From: Dendrophyllia cribrosa
Lineage: Eukaryota > Cnidaria > Anthozoa > Scleractinia > Dendrophylliidae
NCBI GenBank assembly: GCA_024195265.1
Contig: JAJLRJ010000006.1
Span: forward strand, 7,041,639-7,105,638
Length of the DNA stretch: 64,000 nt
Direction: 5' to 3'
The position numbers were made by a program, and so were the translations under genes. Of the stretch, positions 20,692 to 30,508 are shown piece by piece. How positions within the stretch are numbered: the first letter of the stretch is position 1; every line of letters begins with the position of its first letter. The notes below the pieces were generated by a model that searched no databases, had not been told where the DNA came from, and worked only from the letters and a program-made list of their open reading frames with translations.

Positions 20692-20935
20692 AAACTGCTT
20701 CGTCTAGAAGATTTTAATGAAAATGCGAATTTCGCTTTCGAGTTTGTTTAAACTCAACTTAGCTAAGAAATCAGTGTGATAAGATGTTCTCAAACAAAGA
20801 GTGCAATTACAAGATTTTGATAAAAATGTAAATTTTGCTTTCGAGTTTCAACTTAGCTAAGAAAACAGTGTGATAAGATGTTTACATAGATAAAGAGTGC
20901 AATAAAAGACGTTTTTAGGAGAAATGCTTATGTTG
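20692..20935 (+). repeat. Decayed continuation of the PC4-like gene's C-terminal repeat
   Basis: GAAGATTTTAATGAAAATGC and TTCGCTTTCGAGTTT recur after the stop codon, along with a doubled AGCTAAGAAA(T/A)CAGTGTGATAAGATG block near 20762 and 20854. The frame is shifted and stops follow. Confidence 0.6.
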
Positions 20936-21127
20936 TGTATATTTTTTACTCAGCAAACTTATCAATAAACTAAAACCATCACTAATTTGTTGCGGGCGGG
21001 GAAAATAAAAGCGATTACAAAATAAGACATTTACGCGCCTAAATTCGTTAAGCTTTCCCTTAAAATTACACAGCTTTATTATTTTTATTTTATTTTTACC
21101 TTAGTTTTTTTTTCTTAGTTTATCTTT

Positions 21128-21409
21128 TTAAAGGCACGGGAAAGCAGTGACAACTGACTTTGTTAAAGAATTATATACAACAACTATTCGAAAACATGGT
21201 TTTCTTGTAAAACCATGAAAACCTACACATGAAGAAAATCTTTTCGTATATACAAGTTTATTTTTATCGGTTTTATGTACATCTATTTTTGTGGGGTTAG
21301 CTAAAACGTCATTGATTAATTTGATTACTTCATTTTTAGTACTGACCTTAAAAACAGATTTATCCGATGGAGCAGAAGGAAGGAGATGTTGTTTGAAGAT
21401 GTGATCCAT
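21128..21409 (-). CDS. PBECR-like (BECR-fold) small nuclease candidate, 93 aa
   Basis: The true ATG is at 21409, conserved in all copies as MDHIFKQH; an upstream TTG only extends the open frame. The protein reads HIFKQH near the N-terminus, KNEVIKLINDVLANPTKID in the middle, and ends RIVVVYNSLTKSVVTAFPC. This order (H-x3-x-H start, asparagine-proline turn, VVV strand, TAF near the C-terminus) resembles the phage/polymorphic-system BECR nuclease fold, in which His and Thr/Ser are catalytic. The assignment is by pattern only. It is the only copy with both ends intact; fragments lie at 926, 2615, 34501, 34840 and 35240. No secretion signal is visible. Confidence 0.45.
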   Translation of the reverse strand: MDHIFKQHLLPSAPSDKSVFKVSTKNEVIKLINDVLANPTKIDVHKTDKNKLVYTKRFSSCVGFHGFTRKPCFRIVVVYNSLTKSVVTAFPCL

Positions 21410-21938
21410 TTCAAATGAAACCAATTATAAAAAATAAATTTTCACTCGTTTTGTCGATACTCTCCTGAGACCAAATTTGTCATTATCCTCTTCACTCCAT
21501 GGAACGAAAAAAAAAAGCAATTAAAAGAACAATGAATTACAACCTTTAAGACATAATTCTCTTTGTTACCTTTTTAAATATCATGCCATGAGTTCTTATT
21601 ATTATCTATAAACGATAAAGAACAATGAACTACAAGTTATTGATATCAATTGCTTTGTAAAAATGTTTTTAAAATCACTTCATGGGAGTCTTTCTACAAG
21701 TGGCGGGCCATATTATACTTCTATTGTTTGCAGGATATAATATTGTATTTTTAATCCTTGTTTTTGGAGTTAATTTGTTTTCCTTTGTTAACGTTTTCAA
21801 TATCACTCCATGTAATTAGAGTTACTTATTATCTAAACACCATTAAAGAATAATGAACTACAATATCATTAACTTTATTAAAAATAACCAATCTACATCA
21901 CATGAAGAGAACATTGTCTTTGTGAGTATTCAACTTTA

Positions 21939-22397
21939 TTACATATAATCACAACAGCTGAGTCTCAGACATTCGTCTTCACTCTCATCGTGCTTCCGTT
22001 CAAAGTTTTTATATAATAAAAATGCACTTGTGTTGTCCACTGTAACAAGATGAAGCAAGTACTTTAGCCATGATTCTGTCAGCTGTAAATTAAGTTTTTC
22101 TTGAACTTTTTGCTGTAAAGCCATCCATATTGTCTTTAAATTAATGTGCTTCCTTGCCGCTTCATAATGTACAACCCATATTTCATCCTCTTCCATCATC
22201 ATACACTCGTGATGAAGTTGCGAGGGGTCATCCATCTGGCAAGCCTCACAACGGCGTGTTGCTTCTTCGTACACCAAGCGATTAATTTCTCTTGCATATT
22301 CATCTTCTATAATATCTGCTATTTTGTTTCGCAGTATTTGAGCCTCGAGTTCAATCTCATCCACAAACAAATCACCAGTTTGGTGTGCACCAACCAT
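21939..22397 (-). CDS. Zinc-binding-type 152-aa protein (CEAC...PSQ...HxC)
   Basis: The first true ATG is at 22397; the frame is open a little further, through a possible acceptor (TTGTCACAG). The centre reads RRCEACQMDDPSQLHHEC, a likely zinc site with two cysteines, paired histidines and a fourth cysteine, and the second half is helical. I recall similar C-x2-C...PSQ...H-x-C proteins from invertebrate Polinton-like elements, but cannot confirm it here. An unusual array of CRE-like sites lies upstream (22551-22889). It belongs to the intronless block between the two 1.63 kb direct repeats. Confidence 0.5.
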   Translation of the reverse strand: MVGAHQTGDLFVDEIELEAQILRNKIADIIEDEYAREINRLVYEEATRRCEACQMDDPSQLHHECMMMEEDEIWVVHYEAARKHINLKTIWMALQQKVQEKLNLQLTESWLKYLLHLVTVDNTSAFLLYKNFERKHDESEDECLRLSCCDYM

Positions 22398-22550
22398 TAT
22401 TTCTACTCCTATACTCAAATTAATCTGTGACAACAAGCAAAAAAAGTCTGCTTTTATACCACTAAAAATTATTTAGCCAACAATCTAAAAATAATCACAT
22501 TACATCATTTTATCCCAGTGCAGTGTGACTCTCGAGTTAAAAATAGATTA

Positions 22551-22889
22551 TGATGTCATTTATTCCCGACTCCCCATTCAGTTAAAATAGATTATGATGT
22601 CATCTCTACCTATTTTTAAGCCATGACATCACCTCTAGAGATCATGATGTCAGCTTATCTCCTCCCGACCTCTTTATTGACTTAAAATAGATTATGATGT
22701 CATCTCTACCTATTTTTAACCCATTACATCACCTCTAGGGATCATGACGTCAGTGAATCCCCGATCCCGTGGCGGTGAACATACAACTTATAATATGATG
22801 TCATCACTCTCCATCGACCTAAAATAGATTATGATGTCATCTCTACCTATTTTTAACCCATGATGTCATCTCAAGGGATCATGACGTCA
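22551..22889 (-). promoter_or_regulatory. Array of ten CRE/ATF-like octamers in tandem repeats
   Basis: TGATGTCA occurs at 22551, 22595, 22645, 22695, 22796, 22832 and 22861, its reverse complement TGACATCA at 22624, and perfect palindromic TGACGTCA at 22745 and 22882. They sit in repeated units containing AAAATAGATTATGATGTCAT and CTCTACCTATTTTTAA. The array ends about 150 bp upstream of the 22397 start codon, so it is a candidate promoter/enhancer bound by CREB/ATF-type bZIP factors. Binding is inferred from motif identity. Confidence 0.6.
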
Positions 22890-22929
22890 GTGAATCCCCG
22901 AGCCCGTTGGTCAACCCCCACTTTCCTAC

Positions 22930-23598
22930 TACTCTCACTAATCGAGTTAGTTAGTCAGGCATTGACTAAATAATATATTTTTCTTTTTTTTTAACAAAAA
23001 TTGATGACCCACCTGCTGCTTCTTGTCCTCTAGTTCAGACGATGAGTCTGGAAAGAGGCTGGGGTACAGCAATTTCCAGTAGTGCTGTGATGGCCATTTA
23101 TTTTCAGGTTTGATGTTCCCTTCATCATCCTGTGACAAGTCACAATAGAAAGTAGAACATTATCACCTTCTGCATGTTGAGTTCTAAAATGAACTAATTT
23201 CAAAGCAATCATTTCAGTGAAAAGAAATCAAAATCGTTTACTGAGGAACCAGGTATACCTTAAAGCAACCAATAAACCAAACGTTTCTTATGCAATAACT
23301 CCAGTTCCAAACTTTTTTTAATAGATTTCCCTTGCCAGGTATGAACATCGACCATCATAACCTGAGAATCCTGAGAAAAGTCAATGCCCTCCCAGGTCTA
23401 AAGGTACAGTATTAACCGTTCGACCTAACAAGTGACAAGAGAAACAAACGAGTGAGCGCTAAAAAACACCCACTACATAATTTTTACTGTTTGTACTTCA
23501 GTAAAGCCCCTAAACTCGCATGCAAAACAGTAAGATCAAATGAAATAAAGTAAAAAGAAATAAACAAAAAATACGGCGAATTATACCCTTTTCTTTTT
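22930..23598 (-). repeat. Three-copy block containing the WPSQHYW exon, copy a
   Basis: It matches 26757-27222 and 32485-33112. The shared start includes CGAGTTAGTTAGTCAGGCAT (copies a and b) and the shared end ATACGGCGAATTATACCC (copies a and c). Confidence 0.75.
23013..23129 (-). CDS. WPSQHYW exon, copy a (39 codons)
   Basis: The exon is bounded by an acceptor (GACTTGTCACAG) and a donor (GTGGGTCAT). It encodes an acidic start, then WPSQHYWKLLYPSLFPDSSS and a charged end. All complete copies are exactly 117 nt with the same splice sites, which argues for a real exon under past constraint. The parent gene is unknown. A continuous unspliced reading in another frame (from an ATG near 23212) is the alternative but is less protein-like. 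Confidence 0.45.
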
Positions 23599-23626
23599 TG
23601 ACTTTGTGCAATCAGTTAATGATTGC

Positions 23627-25261
23627 ACAGTAAAAACACATGTCCGTTGAGGATTGTTTCGAAAACAGAGACCAGCATAATTACTGAATACAAAAACTTA
23701 ACTGTTTTAGAAAATATAATTTTAAATGAACATTCAATAAATTCAGAATAGAATAAAAAAAGTCAATGTTATAAAAAGAAATCAGGAACAGGCTGCCTCC
23801 TGTCAAAATCTTCATGACCCTCCACTAGCGATTCCCACTCCATTTGAGCATGGAATCGTTCCAACTTTCGTTTCGGATTGATAACATTCTCAGTCATTTC
23901 TTGGATTATCCGATCCACTCTCTGACGCTTTATTTGCATCTGCTGATTTGTCTTCTCCACGTTTTCTATTATGCCGAATTTGTTGTAAAACGTATTGGGC
24001 CACTGTCTCCCTCGATCTGCGGAGATGTTCTGCTTTTTCGGTCTTGCATTTGAGCGTGGAATCTGTCCAAGTGGCGCTTGGGATCATTTGGAATTCTCAG
24101 TCATTTCTTTCAGTATTCCATTCACTCTATGACGCTTTAGTTGATTAATGTTTTCTCTGCATTTTCTGTTATGCTGAATTCATTGTAAAATTTGTTGGCC
24201 CGGTGTCTCATCATTCTGTTTGAACGCCGAATGTTGTTTAGGCTCCATATTTTTCTGTCCTGTCCAACTGTTTAGTCTTGCTTCCATTTCCTTACGTTCT
24301 CTTCCTGATATGACTACTTTGAGTCAGTTTTAACAGATTGTACCATTGCTTTGGGGATTATGTCTCTTTCGATTCATGTCATGCTTAAAAATATTTTACA
24401 TACCATCATGCCCAAATATGTCTATGATGATGATTATGACTCTTTGTGCGCATGCGTACTACCGTAGGGGCATTAATGTCTCCCACAAGTATGTGAACTT
24501 TGGTGAGAATATACGGTTGTCTCTCTGACTTGATCTTTAACCTATATCTGGCGCTATGGAGCTCTTAGCGAACCTTGCTTGCAGCAGAAATAAGGCTCGT
24601 CACAACCTTGGTATACGGAATCTGCTAGCGAGACTTCAGGACAACAGGAAAACAGTCAGAACTTCAGCCAATGCTGGTTTATTCTGTCTCAGGATCTAAC
24701 CTTGATTGTAACCTTGCCTGTAACCTTGATATTAACCTTGATGTCAACTGACTTATGTTTACAAAATGACTTACTAATATAGTGCAGAGGGCACAAAGGC
24801 ACAAGTTTCTCTATTGTTAAAGTACATCTACGTGTATGAGTAGTGGCTCACGAGGACACGTAGCATTCTGCATTGTGACTAAAGTTGAGTGACAACCTAG
24901 AACACTCCCCTTGAAAGGAACTACATTAAAAATTTACAAGAGCAGAAGGACTTTGCTTCCGTAAACCTTAAGGACAAAAAACACTGGACTCTTTCCGATG
25001 AGTGAAAGGACACATTAACTACTTAAATATTCTTTTCATAAAACTAAGCTATTGAAAACGCACGTGGCGGAGGTTTGCCAGCTGTACAAATTTGTACACG
25101 TTACTGCTTGAATACATTATGAGACTATTGTTTGCAAGACCCACTAGGCTTAATACTAAGCAAAATACGAATTTTACGAACGACAGCAATGAATAAGGTT
25201 ATAATTTTGCATCTAAGTACTATAGCAAACTACGAGTGAAGATGCAACCCCTGATTTACTG
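23627..25261 (-). repeat. 1.63 kb direct repeat, right copy
   Basis: It mirrors 15983-17610 in the same orientation with few differences, including small indels such as CATTCGGCGTT versus CAACATTCGGCGTT on the minus strand. See the left copy for content. Confidence 0.75.
23769..24290 (-). pseudogene. Decayed coiled-coil gene, second copy
   Basis: Same sequence as 16127-16665, with a start ATG near 24283 restored by six extra bases. The stop after QQILQ is shared, so the gene was already broken before duplication. A further frameshift lies near 24009. Confidence 0.45.
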
Positions 25262-26756
25262 TTTATGCGAAGTGAAGCAAATAAATTGCTAAATGCGAGT
25301 AAATGAATCCTGAATATCTTTAATGATTTGGATAAATGCAAGAAAATGACTCGCAAAACTTAGGAACTTTTAACAATAACGGATTTCGGCTTTCTTCCCA
25401 TAACATATTCCCCAACTTAACTTTGTCATCCTCGCCAGAAAACAAAATAACAACAATGGCTTACATTAAAAGAACAAAGTTCCAATCTCCTTACGCTGGT
25501 CTGCGACAGGCAGAGTGTAGTAGATGGTTTACATGGAACTGGTGCAACCAGAGGGCAAAGACAATTGCTTTTCCTTTGGTCGTGAGTGTCTCTTCGGTAC
25601 CCGTTTCTAGCGCCCATGCCGGTGTGCAACTTAACTCCTCCAGGTTTTTCACGGTAATGGGCATAGGAACTGGGGAGTCAGCTTGCTGCTGTAGTAAGGA
25701 CTGCGTGATAATGACCATCTGTCATCCCTTGGTCCAAAGTGCTTCTTCGTTTGGGAGCAGGTAGCCCACTTCTAGGCGATTCAGAAGCATTTCCTGGATA
25801 AAGTGGAAGAGAGTGCTTGCCCGCTGCACATTGCAATAAACCTTGGGAGTCCAGCGCTTAGCTGTGATGTGCAGTCTGCCAACAGTAGGTTACAGCAGAT
25901 TGTTGGTAGAGCCTGATCATGTATCAGTTCTGTGAACAAAAGGTGTAACTGCAGTTTTGAACCAGCAAAGTCGTAATTAACTATTTCTGCCATCGTTGAG
26001 GGCAGAAATAGTACGTGACAATGCTGTGATTTGAGGACTTCCTGGATAAAATGAAATAGCTCCTATGTTGCTGCGCATTGTGGCAAACCTTGAGTGTTTA
26101 AAGCCAAACCATGGAACTCCGTTTGCAATGTTATGTTCGAAGATTGGCACTTGGGTGGACGCCAGTGAGGTACTATCAAAGGTCCTCTCCACGTTTAGAT
26201 CAGTTTGATGTAAAAGAGCCATGTTGAAAACAGGCTTACTCTATTGTGATCTGCACGGAGGCCATGATTATAAGGATATAGGATTGAAATGCTACAAGAA
26301 GCTTCAAACTGACGAACAGGAACTAGTAGACTGTTTTTGTGTTCAAGTTGGAAAAGGATGCCTTTTTTTATTGGAAGACGAGTGATTTGCGAGCAGTGAA
26401 GTTTGATGAGCAGTTCAAAGTGATTAATTATGCTTTTTCCAGATATTGTTGCTGTGTGTAGTCAATGGCCATCTTGTAAATTCCATTTTGATTCTCCGGA
26501 GTGTCTTTACAAAAAGGCATATTCACAATGTACAAGCGTTTGGTTTCCCATTTGCAGCCAAGAGTTGGGCTACCCACAGCATTAGGATCAGTACAGCATA
26601 CATGATATAAGTGCGTCCCATTGTGCTTGATGTGAAATGGGCAAATGCCACATAAAAACAACTAAAAAAATTCGTTTGTGTCAGCAATCTTTTTATTAGC
26701 CAGTTAAAAGGTGAGGATTCCAGCAGAAAAACATGGTTTTTGTGCATTGTTTAAGG
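25262..26756. other. Degenerate repeat tract without an intact gene
   Basis: Pieces near 26150-26330 match 34238-34510 (CATGTTGAAAAC followed by a CTGCACGG(A/C)GGCC stretch). Two internal blocks containing TTTCCTGGATAAA(G)TG or its variant recur near 25789 and 26038. Open frames of 70-140 codons exist on both strands but show no recognisable motif and appear fortuitous or decayed. Confidence 0.4.
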
Positions 26757-27222
26757 CTCACTAATCGAGTTAGTTAGTCAGGCATTGACTAAATAATATA
26801 TTTTTCTTTTTTTAACAAAAATTGATGACCCACCTGTTGCTTCTTGTCCTCTAGTTCAGATGATGAGTCTGGAAAGAGGCTGGGGTACAGCAATTTCCAG
26901 TAGTGCTGTGATCGCCATTCATCTTCAGGTTCGATGTTCCCTTTCTTATCCTGCGACAAGTCACAATAGAAAGTAGAACATTATCACCTTCTGCTTGTTG
27001 AGTTCTAATTTCAAAGCAATCATTTCAGTGAAAAGAAATCAAAATCGTTTACTGAGGAACCAGGAATACCTTAAAGCAAACAATAAACCAAAAGTTTCTC
27101 ATGCAATAACTCCAGTTCCAAACTTTTTTTAATAGATTTCCCTTGCCAGGTATGAACATCGACCATCATAACCTGAGAATCCTGTGAAAAGTCATTGCCC
27201 TCCCAGGTCTAAAGGTATTAAC
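26757..27222 (-). repeat. Three-copy block containing the WPSQHYW exon, copy b
   Basis: It matches 22936-23400 and 32485-32930. The exon occupies 26834-26950, again 117 nt, with a donor-side change (CACCTGTTGC) and an acceptor-side CTTATCCTGCG. Sequence diverges from the other copies after GGTCTAAAGGTATTAACC. Confidence 0.7.
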
Positions 27223-27744
27223 CTTATCTGGGAGAGCCGTATTTGGAATTCATGCATTTCTAGATGTTCACCGATGTAAGTAGATGTACCTTTTACAAAA
27301 GGGTTTTGCTAAAAAGTATAAAACGGATGCAGGGACATGGGTGTTTTAGTCCATCAGATAAAGATGAACAGGCTGTTTACAGCTGTTTAGAAGTCAGAAA
27401 AGATCTGTCTTATTATGTCACTCAACTTGTTGTTGACTGACATAATTAGACAAAAGTTTATTGATGTAATGCATAACATAGATTGCACGGATCTTCCCTG
27501 AATTTGAAGCAACCGCAAACACTTACGTTGTATAACCATTTAATGATTTCAAGGCGCTGAAATCGGGCCGTTCTATTATGATATATACATAATATACAGT
27601 TTGGTTGGCAAGGTCGGTCTCCGTGTACGTTGTTCCAAATCTACAAAAGAAAAGAAAAGAACATTAATTATTTTAAGTTGACATGTACTTCAAACAAACA
27701 AACAAACAAAAGTTGAATGAAATGAAAGTGTCAGACAAACTTAC

Positions 27745-27957
27745 TTCTTCAAACCTCCTCATAAACCGAAGAAGTTGCCTTCTATGCCTTCCGCAAGGCT
27801 GGCCAAATTCCGTTCTGCAATGGGGGCATCCTCTTGCGAAAGGCACAAACGTCCGTTTCCATCGCTTTAAACAGGATGAGTTGACACTCTGCCTACAGCA
27901 TTCTGTCTTTGGCAGGTTCCACCCGTCCTCCAAACAGATGAAACAAGTGGATAAAAT
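27745..27957 (-). CDS. RING-like exon A, copy 2
   Basis: Same 213-nt exon and splice sites as 13023-13235, with one conservative change (alanine to valine before the second half of the finger). Asparagine again replaces the expected zinc-binding histidine. Confidence 0.6.
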
Positions 27958-28339
27958 CTGTAAAAGAGTAAAACAAAAGTTAAGTGAAAACAATATTTTT
28001 GTTTAAACCTTTTTGCTTTGTTTATCGTGCAAATTTTTTTAAATAAGAAAAAAACCACTGGTTTAAGAACCCAAATTTTTGGCGCCCAAATGTTTGGACC
28101 CTTCAGTTAATTTAATAGGTTTCATTAAATAAGCGAAAACTTTAAGAACCCAAATTTTTGGCGCCGAAATTTTAGGATCCGTGAGTTAATTTAATAGGTT
28201 TCATTGAAAGTGCGAAAACAATAAAGTCAGTTGAATACAAAACGTTGATGCATCTAAGGGGGTGTTTACATGGGAAAACTCGCACCAGAGCCTGCCACGC
28301 AGGCTAAGCCATCTGGGTGGTGGTTTCAATTTAAAGGCA

Positions 28340-28736
28340 AAAGAAGAAAGGATGGGTGGTGAACCAATGAGAATTCACTGACGTCATTGTCAAACTGGTT
28401 CCTACCAGTTTGTCTAGATGTATATTATTCAAAATGGCCATTCTCTAAAAAAACCAGCCAAACCGGGTTTGTTGTCCCTCATTGGCTTTGAATCAGGTTT
28501 TTTATCTTAGAAACCAGTTTTGTTTTCTATTTATTCGTGACAAAAACGTGATTTTTCATTGTAAAATACCTTTGGGGAGAAGGACCCATGAATTGATAGA
28601 TCAACACTGTAAGTAGAAGAAAATGTATTAAATATTTTTTTAGTTTTTATACGTGTATGACTTAAACCGGATAACCAGTGTTACCAAGTTTGCAAAAATT
28701 ATAAAGCGGGTGCATGCACATGGGCTTTTATAGTGC
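28340..28736 (+). promoter_or_regulatory. Putative promoter of the 131-aa gene
   Basis: The region upstream of 28737 contains ACCAATGAG (CCAAT-like) and CACTGACGTCATTG (a perfect CRE palindrome) about 360 bp before the ATG, and CTTTTATAGTGC a few bases before it. The same motifs are kept at 35793-35818 upstream of the third gene copy. Confidence 0.4.
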
Positions 28737-29132
28737 ATGATAAAGATGAACAGCATAATTGAATGGGAACTCTTTGCATTGGAAATGGAATCATTAACGA
28801 CACAAATGGGGAGATTGCAAATAGAAGAGAAAGTGGTTACGTTACTGAATGATTTTTGGGATCAAGCGTGTGGCGAGACTATACTTCGTAGAAGGATTGA
28901 ATTTACATGTGAACACAGTGGAATGGAATTTACAGTTGGAGAATTGAAAGTGCCTCTATTTTATTTCCATGACGTAAAGAAATTCTGGTATCAATTGAAC
29001 TGCCTTTTGAAGTCAAAGACACAAGCAGAATATTGGTTGAAGGTTATCATTCAAGAAACATTCCTGAACGATTGGCATTTAAAGCCGTTTACCCCGAAAA
29101 TATTCAAGGAATACATGTCCATTTTAAAATGA
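28737..29132 (+). CDS. Hypothetical 131-aa protein, intact copy
   Basis: An intact intronless ORF from a true ATG. It reads an N-terminal helical stretch, LLNDFWDQACGETIL in the middle, CEHSGMEFTVGELKVP and an aromatic-rich second half with FYFHDVKKFWYQLNCLL and AEYWLKVIIQETFLNDWHL. I do not recognise the family. It ends with a lysine-rich tail. Copy 1 (13382) is frameshifted and copy 3 (36168/39568) is split by a LINE. Its stop faces the convergent cysteine-rich gene at 29389-29631. Confidence 0.55.
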   Translation: MIKMNSIIEWELFALEMESLTTQMGRLQIEEKVVTLLNDFWDQACGETILRRRIEFTCEHSGMEFTVGELKVPLFYFHDVKKFWYQLNCLLKSKTQAEYWLKVIIQETFLNDWHLKPFTPKIFKEYMSILK

Positions 29133-29388
29133 GAAGCAAAGAGACAAGAATGAAATGAAAAACTGCCTTTATTATTTACAATACATCAATAAAAAAATTG
29201 TTAAATAAAACTGTACCTATTTTTACTTACAAAATGTATTGGAAAAAATCTTAACCTAATTATTTACATTTGAAAAAAAAAAAGAAAAAGGAAAACAAAA
29301 TGAAAAATAAAAGAAAAAGAAATTAAGAATACATGTGCTCTTCTTCCTCCTCGTCACCCAACGGTTTGGAAATAAAATAATGGTGTAT

Positions 29389-29631
29389 TTAATGCTTTTC
29401 TCTCGGACATTGATAACCTAATTCAGTTCTTGAACAATTGCAACTTAAATATTTCGCAAAATAAAATTTTTGAAATGCTGTTAGCGGGTGATAAAAATAA
29501 TTGCAAACGGTGCACTCTCGAGAGACTTCCATTGTAGTGTGATTGATCTGGCATTTCTGTGTAAGAGAAACAGGTGACATGAATGTTATACTATGCCCTA
29601 AAGCAATTCCGATAAGGTAAAACGCTAACAT
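29389..29631 (-). CDS. Small secreted cysteine-rich peptide candidate, 80 aa
   Basis: The frame is open upstream to 29718, but the first true ATG is at 29631. It starts MLAFYLIGIALGHSI, a plausible signal peptide. The rest has six cysteines in the pattern C-x12-C-x2-C-x16-C-x1-C-x9-C (QKCQ, RECTVC, SCNCS, YQCP), typical of a disulfide-bonded extracellular peptide. I cannot name the family. Copy 1 (14013) has a one-base deletion and copy 3 (40067) an in-frame stop and a truncated 5' end, so this is the only working candidate of the three. Confidence 0.5.
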   Translation of the reverse strand: MLAFYLIGIALGHSITFMSPVSLTQKCQINHTTMEVSRECTVCNYFYHPLTAFQKFYFAKYLSCNCSRTELGYQCPREKH

Positions 29632-29927
29632 TATTTTAACCGCTTTGTGCAAACATGTTCTTGCAACAGCAACCAACTGTTTTGGTTGTCTATTTCTAAA
29701 CTGAAATATTATTATCAACTCTGACTAAAACATTTTAATCAGTTGCGGGGAGAGAGAGAGATACGCATGCGTAGTAGGGTTTTTTTGGTCTAAATGGGAT
29801 CAAATTCAATTTCAAACATGTTTGTCACACAAGTTCCCTTAAATCAAGGTATCTGCCGGTTATTGACTTTCGAGAGAGTTGGTTGGGATCCCGAAGAACC
29901 CCAGGGTCTTGTGTTGTTGTTGTTTCC

Positions 29928-30152
29928 TCAGTCTACAGGTTCAAAGCAAGGATGAAAAAGTGGAGCTCTGCAGTAAGCACACAGGGATGTTTGAGAAATG
30001 GGATATCTTGCTATCCAAAATACCAAACACCTTTGATGTATTTGTTGACTACAGCATAACATGTGTCCAGCAAATCTTAAGGAGGAATCATCTTCCAGTA
30101 CTGCACTATCTTTGATGGATATAGAAACGAAGCACTCTTGATGTTCTGCCAT
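29928..30152 (-). pseudogene. RING-like protein B, copy 2 with a lost zinc ligand
   Basis: The ORF is the same length (74 codons) as 14569-14793, but the first CxxC is CFVS, and one other change (arginine to histidine) precedes the CC pair. Losing a ligand should weaken the first zinc site, so this copy may be non-functional although the frame is open. Confidence 0.5.
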
Positions 30153-30316
30153 ACTTCAAGATTACAGGGATTGTGATACTTCGAAAAAACAAATTGATTT
30201 TATAGTGTAAATCTACCTCTGAGGAAACAGTGGACAACTGAGGAATGCGCTTATTGGTGGATTTCGATCCTTTGCTCTATGGAAAAATACATTTTTAGTT
30301 AGTGTAAGCCAGACAA

Positions 30317-30508
30317 TTGTTATTTGAGTTGAACATCTCGCTTTGGGATCGCTTTCCACTAAAAGTTCAAGAAATGATCATTTGTTTCGCCCGAGAAATG
30401 GGTGTCAAAGAGAAGGAGGTTAATGGGTGGGAGGACGTTCACCATAAGCTGTTATATATGCCGTTTTACCCGAAGCCAAAGATGATTTTTACCTCGCGAT
30501 GCATATAA
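30317..30508 (+). other. Small ORF of 63 codons without a good start
   Basis: The open frame contains WDRFPLKVQEMIICFAREMG and WEDVHHKLLYMPFYP. It has no ATG at its beginning, so it is either an internal exon or a partial gene. The copy at 14956 is broken. The family is unknown. Confidence 0.35.

Noticed and set aside
22551..22889. CRISPR array
   Set aside because: The repeated words are CRE-like octamers in tandem DNA, with irregular spacing and no unique spacers of constant length.
25336..25764. 142-codon plus ORF as a gene
   Set aside because: It overlaps open frames on the minus strand, has no recognisable motif and lies in a degenerate repeat tract.
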